DNA from: a virus
IMG/VR virus record: IMGVR_UViG_3300025570_000099
Location: 1-25,873 of that record
Direction: 5' to 3' (one strand)
DNA: 25,873 nt
Part shown: positions 1 through 7,000 of the stretch, in pieces
How the letters are laid out: every line of letters begins with the position of its first letter
Numbering within the stretch: position 1 is the first letter of the stretch
The notes under the pieces: model-generated
Databases searched by the model: none
What the model was told of the DNA's origin: nothing
The model's input: the letters and a program-made list of their open reading frames with translations, nothing else
Program-made: the position numbers and the translations under genes

Positions 1-464
1 AAAGTGAACAACAACTAGAAGCTTTAAAAACTAAGATGTCTGTTATCGAAGAACGAGAAGCCGCCATCCAACGTAAAGAAGCTGAAGCTACACTACGTTC
101 GCGCCATCCTGATTTTGAGGATATACGCGGAGACGAAAAGTTTCATGATTGGGCTAAAGAACAACCTGAAGCAATTCAAGGTTGGATTTATGAAAACCCA
201 GATAATGTTTCATTAGCAGTTAAAGCTATTGATCTTTATAAAATGGAAAATGGTATCAAGATTGTAAAAGAGCAAAAGACAAAGAAATCACAAGCCCCCA
301 AATCTTCAGCGGCAGACATGGTGTCCACACGGACAACACAAATAGATGCTAAAGAACCAAAGATTTGGTCACAACGGGAAATCGCTAAACTGTCTATAGC
401 TCAATTTGATAAATACGAAAGTGATATTGACCAAGCTATAGTAGAAGGCAGAATAGTAGATTAA
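1..464 (+). CDS. Putative capsid scaffolding protein, C-terminal part (gene cut by window start)
   Basis: The reading frame is open to the left edge: codons from position 3 read SEQQLEALKTK directly into the internal Met at 36, so that ATG is probably not the true start. About 153 residues are visible. The first 30 or so are highly charged heptad-like helix (EEREAAIQRKEAEATL), then a mixed region with HPDF and WAKEQPEAIQGWIYENPDN, a Lys/Ser-rich linker, and a helical, acidic C-terminus. Scaffold proteins of podoviruses are helical, charged, and encoded immediately before the coat gene, which is the arrangement here (32 bases of spacer). The assignment rests on position and composition, not on a diagnostic motif. 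It could also be another capsid assembly factor. The portal gene would be expected further upstream. Confidence 0.6.
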   Translation, partial: SEQQLEALKTKMSVIEEREAAIQRKEAEATLRSRHPDFEDIRGDEKFHDWAKEQPEAIQGWIYENPDNVSLAVKAIDLYKMENGIKIVKEQKTKKSQAPKSSAADMVSTRTTQIDAKEPKIWSQREIAKLSIAQFDKYESDIDQAIVEGRIVD

Positions 465-496
465 AAATTATTGTCTTTTTTTAGGAGTAACACACA

Positions 497-1486
497 ATGG
501 CTTATAACCAATCAGACCAACTATTTGAGCAAAGCACAGACACCAACGGTAACTTTGCTAACTCAGTTTCCGGTCAAACTAACAGCTTCTTCATGCCCTC
601 AATCTTTTCTAAGAAGGTTCTTAACTTCTTCCGGAAAGCATCGGTAGCTGAAGCAATTACCAACACTGACTATGCAGGCGAAATCTCAGGTTTCGGTGAT
701 TCTGTAAAGATCATCAAAGAGCCAGAAATCACTGTTTATCAGTATGAGCGTGGCGCTGACGTAACTCAGACTAAGCTAACTGACGTTGAAACTACTTTGA
801 TTGTAGATGTGGCTAACGCATTTAAATTCAAAGTTGATGATATTGAAACTGCTATGTCTCACGTAAACTTCAAAGAGGTTGCATCTTCATCTGCCGCTTA
901 CGCATTGCGTGACGCATTTGATGCAGGCGTAATTGCTAAGATTATTGCAGGCGTTTCAGCTTCAAGCCCTAACCACATCCTTGGTAGCGACAGTGCTACT
1001 GACCTAGCCGCAGGAACTTTTGACGGCACTGGTAACTTGGACATTGGTTCTGGCTCTACCGAACATGATCCTTTAGATGTGATGGCTCACATGGCGCGTC
1101 TTCTTGACGAGCAGAACATCCCAGAAGAAGGTCGTTGGTTCTTGGCTCCACCTAGTTTTTACGAGCAACTATCTCAGTCTAGCTCTAAGTTGATGTCTGT
1201 TGATTTCAACGCCGGACAAGGTTCTATCCGCAACGGATTGGTATCTTCTGGCAAGCTACGTGGATTTGACATGTACAAGTCTAACAACATTGCCGCTACA
1301 ACTAACGCGGCAGGTCAAGTAGTATGTGGACACATTAGCTCTACTGCAACTGCACAGACCATCACAAGCACTGAAGTCCTACGCGACCCAGACAGCTTTG
1401 GTGACATCTGTCGTGGACTGCACGTATATGGTGCTAAGGTTCTACGCCCAGACGCATTAGTATCTGCGTTCTACGGTATTGACTAA
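497..1486 (+). CDS. Major capsid (coat) protein, HK97/P22-type
   Basis: This 329-residue protein is the likely shell subunit. The start ATG is preceded by AGGAG at 483-487. The N-terminal part (residues about 30-60) is the flexible arm with FFMPSIFSKKVLNFFRKAS. The stretch around residues 78-115 (ITVYQYERGADVT, then TLIVDVANAFKFKVDDIE) is the pattern of HK97-fold coat proteins of this marine phage group: an E-loop/P-domain strand followed by 'D...F.VDD'. The C-terminal half holds a domain with WFLAPPSFYEQL and ends in LRPDALVSAFYGID. Length is within the usual range for coat proteins lacking a large insertion. All 17 Asn codons are AAC, unlike neighbouring genes, which fits very high expression. 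The preceding scaffold-like gene and following adaptor support the call. Confidence 0.88.
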   Translation: MAYNQSDQLFEQSTDTNGNFANSVSGQTNSFFMPSIFSKKVLNFFRKASVAEAITNTDYAGEISGFGDSVKIIKEPEITVYQYERGADVTQTKLTDVETTLIVDVANAFKFKVDDIETAMSHVNFKEVASSSAAYALRDAFDAGVIAKIIAGVSASSPNHILGSDSATDLAAGTFDGTGNLDIGSGSTEHDPLDVMAHMARLLDEQNIPEEGRWFLAPPSFYEQLSQSSSKLMSVDFNAGQGSIRNGLVSSGKLRGFDMYKSNNIAATTNAAGQVVCGHISSTATAQTITSTEVLRDPDSFGDICRGLHVYGAKVLRPDALVSAFYGID

Positions 1487-1502
1487 GTAAGCAATTAGAG
1501 AC

Positions 1503-1522
1503 GAGGGGTGTCAAAGCCCCTC
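1503..1522 (+). terminator. GC-rich stem-loop just after the coat gene (possible weak terminator or attenuator)
   Basis: GAGGGG at 1503-1508 pairs with CCCCTC at 1517-1522, extendable by a T-G pair to a 7-bp stem with a 6-base loop. It lies 17 bases after the coat gene stop and 18 bases before the next start. No run of T follows (TGATCTTTGAG), so it is not a textbook intrinsic terminator. Its position parallels terminators placed after coat genes in other podoviruses, where they lower expression of the next genes. It may instead protect the coat mRNA 3' end. Confidence 0.4.
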
Positions 1523-1530
1523 TGATCTTT

Positions 1531-1536
1531 GAGAGG
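1531..1536 (+). promoter_or_regulatory. Ribosome binding site that sets the start of the 57-residue gene
   Basis: GAGAGG ends 4 bases before the ATG at 1541. A longer frame from TTG at 1529 is possible, but that codon lies upstream of this site, so translation from the ATG is preferred. Confidence 0.6.
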
Positions 1537-1540
1537 CAAC

Positions 1541-1714
1541 ATGGCAATTATTGGAAGTAATGAAAAGCCTATAATGATGAGAGGCAAAAAGAGAGGAAAG
1601 ATATTAGGCGATACAGGAAGTTGGTATAAGCCCGAAAACAAAAAGAAGTATGAAGACAACTGGGACAGAATTTTTAATAAACCAGACACTAAAACAGAAT
1701 CAAAGGCGCAATAA
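1541..1714 (+). CDS. Small basic protein of unknown function, between coat and adaptor genes
   Basis: This encodes 57 residues beginning MAIIGSNEKPIMMRGKKRG and rich in Lys/Arg, with a Trp-Tyr pair in GSWYKPENKKKYEDNWD. The ATG at 1541 is chosen because GAGAGG lies just before it; the frame can be extended only by four residues to a TTG. I do not recognise a family. It has no signal peptide or membrane segment. It lies between the coat gene and the head-tail adaptor, so a minor capsid or assembly role is possible, but this is inferred from position only. The stop is 3 bases before the ATG of the adaptor gene, so the two are probably translated together. Confidence 0.6.
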   Translation: MAIIGSNEKPIMMRGKKRGKILGDTGSWYKPENKKKYEDNWDRIFNKPDTKTESKAQ

Positions 1715-1717
1715 CAT

Positions 1718-2488
1718 ATGTCATCAACTTATCTTGATTTAACTAACGAACTGTTACGAGAACTTAATGAAGTTACGTTAACAAGCGCAACATTTACAAG
1801 TGCGGTTGGTGTACAGCAACATGTTAAAGACTCACTTAATCGTGCATACTTTGATATCATTAACGAAGAACCGCAGTGGCCGTACTTAGCTGTTGCTGAA
1901 AGCGGTGACGTAGACCCGATGTATGGAAACGTATATGTCGAGACAACCGCAGGTACACGTTTTTACGAATTAAAACCCGCTAGTTCTAGTATTACTACGG
2001 ACTACGGATCAATAGATTGGGATAATTTTTATATTACTACTGTAGGTGTAGACGGAGAAACTGCTCCTTATGTTTCGCGCAACCTTCGCTTCATGACTAC
2101 AGAGGCGTGGAAGGACTACCGAAGAATTTCAGAAAATTTAGACGATGCTGACACACAACAATACGGTGAGCCTAGCAACGTCATCCGAAGCCCAGACTCA
2201 CGAAAGTTTGGACTAAGCCCTATCCCAGATAAAACATATCGCGTATGGTTCTATGCTTGGAGCCTACCCACAAACCTTGTAGCTCACGGAGACACTGTAG
2301 TGTTCCCTGAAATGTATACATCTGTATTACTAGCTAAAGCCCGATACTATATCTGGCAGTTTAAAGATAACCCACAAGCGGCGGCGTTTGCATTAGAAGA
2401 TTTTAAGAAAGGATTACGCAGTATGCGTTCTAACCTTTTAGAGCCTACGCCCACTTATATCAAAGATGACCGAATGAGATTCGTATAA
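1718..2488 (+). CDS. Head-to-tail adaptor (connector) protein
   Basis: This 256-residue protein resembles the adaptor ring proteins that sit under the portal in podoviruses (SU10/P22 gp4-like families). The N-terminus YLDLTNELLRELNEVTLTS is a conserved amphipathic helix of this family, followed by a helix with VKDSLNRAYFDI and a Glu-Pro-Gln-Trp-Pro segment. The middle is beta-rich (residues 70-175), with WFYAWSLPTNL near 175. The C-terminal part (residues about 200-240) is helical again: PEMYTSVLLAKARYYIWQF, then DFKKGLRSMRSNLL. Location between coat and nozzle genes agrees. The gene ends one base before the start of the nozzle gene, implying coupled translation. The family match is from memory of sequence patterns, so the exact family name is uncertain. 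Confidence 0.78.
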   Translation: MSSTYLDLTNELLRELNEVTLTSATFTSAVGVQQHVKDSLNRAYFDIINEEPQWPYLAVAESGDVDPMYGNVYVETTAGTRFYELKPASSSITTDYGSIDWDNFYITTVGVDGETAPYVSRNLRFMTTEAWKDYRRISENLDDADTQQYGEPSNVIRSPDSRKFGLSPIPDKTYRVWFYAWSLPTNLVAHGDTVVFPEMYTSVLLAKARYYIWQFKDNPQAAAFALEDFKKGLRSMRSNLLEPTPTYIKDDRMRFV

Positions 2489-2489
2489 T

Positions 2490-4094
2490 ATGGCCGCTTC
2501 GCAACCCTATGGTGTTTCATGTAAAGGTGGGTTAAATACTAACCTAAACCAACTTGAAATGCTTGGACAGCCGGGATTAGCTACAAAGCTTGTAAACTTT
2601 GAAGTTGATCCAGACGGAGGCTATCGCCGCATAAACGGCTATACAGCCTTTGGTGATACTCGTCCTAATGGCTCTAATGAAATACTAGGGCTTGCAGTAT
2701 ATGCTGATGGCCTTATAGCTTGTTCGGGCGATGGTATTTTCTTTAGCCCTGACGGTGAAAATGCTTGGCTACAAATCAATAGAGCATCTGTACACTCAAG
2801 TGGGGACAACTACTCAACATTTATTGGGAGAGGTTTAGCCGCACGGACAAGTCAAGGACAGTCAAGTTTTGCAGTCTACGAAGGCAACACAGACTATGGT
2901 CAAATTATTATTTGTGATGGTGTCAACAAGCCTTTTTACTTTCACATGGAAGGCTCTGGAGCTTTAACTACTCGCACATTCTTTGCAGAAGAAATAACAG
3001 TAAGCGGCACAACAGCCCCAACAGTATGTGCAGTGCACGATCATCACTTAGTAGTTGCGGGAGCAGACGCGGCTAAAGATACTATATATTATAGCCACAA
3101 CTTTGAGCCTGAAAACTTTTCAGGTTCAGGATCGGGAAGCATTAAGCTGTCTGATCAAGTTATAGGACTTAAAAGCTTTCGTGGCGACTTAATTATTTTC
3201 TGCCGTAATAGTTTACACAAGCTTATAAACATTAATGATTCTAGTAACATTGCTATTGTACCTGTTACACAGAACGTAGGTTGCTTGAGTTCACATAGCA
3301 TTCAAGAAATTGGTGGTGACTTAGTGTTCCTTAGCCCAGACGGTATACGTTCTGTTGCGGGTACATCAAGAATTGGTGACGTTGAATTAGGATCAGTTAG
3401 TCGTCAAATACAATCTATTATTTCTACTGTTGCTCACGGCATAAATTCTTTTACTATTACAAGCGCAGTCCTAAGAAGCAAGTCGCAGTACAGATTATTT
3501 TATAATACAGACGGCGGGTCTACTGCATCTGCTAAAGGAATTATTGGTACACTAACAGCTAACGGCTTTGAATGGTCTGAAACTCTTGGAATACAAGCTA
3601 CTGGCTTTGCTTCTGGCTTTGAAGCTACAGGTGTTGAAAAACTCTATCACGGAGACAGCCAAGGTTATATTTATAATCATAATACTGGCAATAGTTTTTT
3701 AACAGGCGGCACGGCTTTAGATATTGACGCTCAGTATCTTACTCCGCACTATGACTTTGGAGATGTAGGCACTAGAAAAACTTTACATTATGTTAAGATT
3801 TCTGTAACTCCAGAAGGCGAAGCGTCACCTACATTAAAAATTAGATATGACTACGAAGATACAACAATACCACAGCCGCCAGAGTATGTTTTAGACAACA
3901 TACCGACACCTTCTCTTTTTGGAGATGCAGTATTTGGAACGGCTGTATTTGGCGCAAGCACTGACCCAATGCTTCGTCAAGCTGTTCAAGGAAGTGGAAG
4001 TGTTTGCAATTTACGAATACGCAGCACAGATCAAAAGCCGCCTTATGCAATTAACGGCATCTACATAAATTACGTCCCATCAGGTAGGAGATAA
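2490..4094 (+). CDS. Tail nozzle / tail-tube stabilisation protein (beta-propeller-like)
   Basis: The 534-residue product fits the nozzle family (T7 gp12 / P22 gp10-like) that forms the distal end of the short tail. Evidence is the N-terminal signature GGLNTNLNQLEML, then NFEVDPDGGYRRINGYTAFG around residues 36-55, a pattern typical of these proteins, and a mostly beta-strand composition with repeated blade-like units (e.g. DLIIFCRNSLHKLI near 237 and DLVFLSPDGIRSVAG near 277). The C-terminal 100 residues again look beta-rich (YVKISVTPEGEASPTLKIRY). It starts one base after the adaptor gene stop and is followed after 5 bases by the fibre gene, whose product would attach near the nozzle or adaptor. 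Confidence 0.8.
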   Translation: MAASQPYGVSCKGGLNTNLNQLEMLGQPGLATKLVNFEVDPDGGYRRINGYTAFGDTRPNGSNEILGLAVYADGLIACSGDGIFFSPDGENAWLQINRASVHSSGDNYSTFIGRGLAARTSQGQSSFAVYEGNTDYGQIIICDGVNKPFYFHMEGSGALTTRTFFAEEITVSGTTAPTVCAVHDHHLVVAGADAAKDTIYYSHNFEPENFSGSGSGSIKLSDQVIGLKSFRGDLIIFCRNSLHKLININDSSNIAIVPVTQNVGCLSSHSIQEIGGDLVFLSPDGIRSVAGTSRIGDVELGSVSRQIQSIISTVAHGINSFTITSAVLRSKSQYRLFYNTDGGSTASAKGIIGTLTANGFEWSETLGIQATGFASGFEATGVEKLYHGDSQGYIYNHNTGNSFLTGGTALDIDAQYLTPHYDFGDVGTRKTLHYVKISVTPEGEASPTLKIRYDYEDTTIPQPPEYVLDNIPTPSLFGDAVFGTAVFGASTDPMLRQAVQGSGSVCNLRIRSTDQKPPYAINGIYINYVPSGRR

Positions 4095-4099
4095 CCCAA

Positions 4100-7000
4100 A
4101 TGGCAGGAACAAGTTACACTAGACAAAGTACGCTTACCGATGGCGATACGATTACAGCTTCACTTTTTAACGCAGAATACAATCAATTAGTTACTGCGTT
4201 TTCGTATGCGGCTTCTGGCACTACAGGACACCAACACGATGGAGGCTCAGGAGAGGGCGGCAACATTGAAATCATTGGAGATCAAGACTTTTTAAACAAG
4301 ATAGTTGTTGATAGTTCTAACAACCGTTGGAGCGTCTTTGTAGAAGTGGGCGGTAGCGCCGTTGAGCAAGTACGCATTGAAGATGGTGTTGTGTATCCAG
4401 TAACCGACAGCGATGTAGATTTGGGTACAAATGCTTTACGTTTTAAAGACGCTTACATTGATAGTCTTACAGCTACAGGAAACCTCACAGTTGGTGGAAA
4501 TATAACTGTAACAGGTAACGTAGATGTTGACGGCATTGTAGAGTTTGACGGTTTATCTGGCACAGGATCAGTTACAGTCACAGACATTTTAGATCAAGAT
4601 GATATGTCAGGCGACAGTGCGACAGCCCTTGCAACTCAACAGAGCATTAAAGCCTATGTAGACGCACAGCAAGATACTGTTGATACATTCGCAGAGATTT
4701 TAGCATTGAGTAACACATCTGGCGGTACAGATGTAGAGTTGACCACAACCGACAAGGTTCAGTTCCGCGATGCCGCAATTTACATTAACTCTAGTGCTGA
4801 CGGACAACTAGATATTGTTGCAGACACTGAGATTCAAATAGCCGCAACTACTATAGACATTAATGGTGCTGTAGCACTTAATGGTGCAGTTACTGGAGCT
4901 ACCAACATTACATTGAGCGGTGAGCTTGATGCGGCTACAGGCGACTTCTCAGGCGCAGTAGATATTGATGGCGCTTTAGACGTAGCAGGAACTACGAACC
5001 TTGATGTAGTAGATATAGATGGCGCAGTAGATATGGCTACAACTTTAGCTGTTGCAGGCAACGTAGATTTCAATGGCGACCTAGATGTAGATGGTACTAC
5101 AAACCTAGATGTTGTAGATATAGACGGTGCTGTGGACATGGCCTCTACACTGACTGTTGCAAGTAATATTGTAGTTGGCGGCACAGTTGATGGCCGTGAT
5201 GTAGCTACAGATGGTACTAAGCTAGATGGTATTGAAGCCAGTGCAACTGCTGACCAAACTGATGCAGAGATTCGTACAGCGGTAGAAGCCGCTACAGATT
5301 CTAATGTCTTTACAGATGCAGACCATACAAAGCTAAATGCTATTGAGGCTTCAGCAGACGTAACGGACACAGCTAATGTTACTAGCGCGGGTGCATTAAT
5401 GGACAGTGAGGTAACTAACCTTGCTCAAGTTAAGGCGTTTGATTCATCGGACTATGCTACAGCGGCACAAGGTACTACTGCTGATGCGGCACTGCCTAAA
5501 TCTGGTGGAGCAATGACAGGTGCGATAACCACCAACAGCACTTTTGATGGTCGTGATGTTGCTACTGATGGCACTAAGCTAGACGGTATAGAAGCTAGTG
5601 CAGACGTAACGGACACAGCTAACGTCACAGCCGCAGGAGCTTTGATGGATTCAGAGCTTACTGCTATTGCAAGCGTTAAGGCTTTGAACCAAGGCGTTGC
5701 TACTACTGATAGCCCTCAGTTTGTAGGTATTACTTCTACTGCTAATGTAATTGTAGGTGGAAACCTCACAGTAAACGGCACTACAACAACTCTAAACACT
5801 GCAACACTTGATGTAGAAGACAAGAACATCACTATAAATTATGGTGCAGGAGATACTACAGGCTCTGCAAACGGAGCAGGTATTACAATTCAAGATGCTG
5901 TAGATGCTTCTACAGACGCTACAATCCTTTGGGACACAACTAATGATGAGTTTGATTTTTCTCATCCTATTAATGTAGCAGGTAAAGTTACAAGCACAGG
6001 CACTTCAGTATTTGCAAGCTTAGACATCTCTGGAGACATAGACGTAGACGGCACAACTAACCTTGATGTCGTGGACATTGATGGTGCTGTGGATATGGCT
6101 TCTACACTAGCAGTAGCAGGAGTTGTTACAGCCAACGCAGGTGTAGTGGTAGATAACTTCACGCTTGATGGGACTACTCTGGCTTTAAGTTCTGGTGATA
6201 TGCTTGTTGATGTAGCGGGCAATATAACTCTTGATGCAGATGATGCAGGTGAAATAAGACTTAAAGACGGTGGAACACAATACGGTGCTTTGAAAATAGA
6301 CAGTAGTCGTTTCAAAATTCAATCTATAATTTCAGACGCAGACATGCTGTTTGCAGTAAACGATGGTGGTAGTGAAGTAACAGCCCTCTCCTTTGATGCG
6401 TCAGAGGCAGGAGCGGCCACGTTTAATTCTACAATAGCGGCAACAGGCATAACTGTCTCAGGCAACCTTGATGTAGACGGCGGCACAATCAAGCTGGATG
6501 GTAACTATCCTAACGGTGTTAATAACGTAGCTCTAGGTAACGCTGCTTTAGATACTGCAAGCGGGGTAAATGGCTATTCTGTGGCTGTTGGTACTAACGC
6601 CTTAACCGCCATGACAAGTGGTGGTTCAAACGTAGGAGTTGGGTACGCTTCTGGTGCGGCAATTACAACTGGCGGTAACAACGTAGCTGTCGGTACAGAA
6701 GCCTTGGATGCCACTACAACAGGCAGTAGCAATGTTGCGGTAGGTTCAGCAGCATTGGGTGCAAACACTACAGCATCAAACAACACAGCAGTTGGTTATT
6801 CAGCTTTACTTTCAAACACCACAGGAGACGCTAACACAGCTCTTGGTAGCGGTACTTTATATGCCTGTACAACTGCTTCTGCAAATACTGCTGTAGGTAA
6901 GGACGCTGGCGCTAACATAACTACTGGAGGGAACAACACAGCCGTTGGTAGAAGTGCTTTACTCGCAAACACTACAGGCAGAGACAATACCGCTTTAGGC

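Noticed and set aside
464-496. T-run (TCTTTTTTTAGG) between scaffold and coat genes as terminator
   Set aside because: No stem precedes the T-run, and a terminator before the coat gene would make little sense.
1529-1540. TTG start for the small gene after the coat gene
   Set aside because: The ribosome site GAGAGG lies between this TTG and the ATG at 1541, so the ATG is the better start.
1495-1689. Minus-strand frame of 64 hydrophobic residues opposite the small gene after the coat gene
   Set aside because: It is the antisense of a Lys-rich coding stretch; hydrophobicity follows from that, and no other gene is on this strand.
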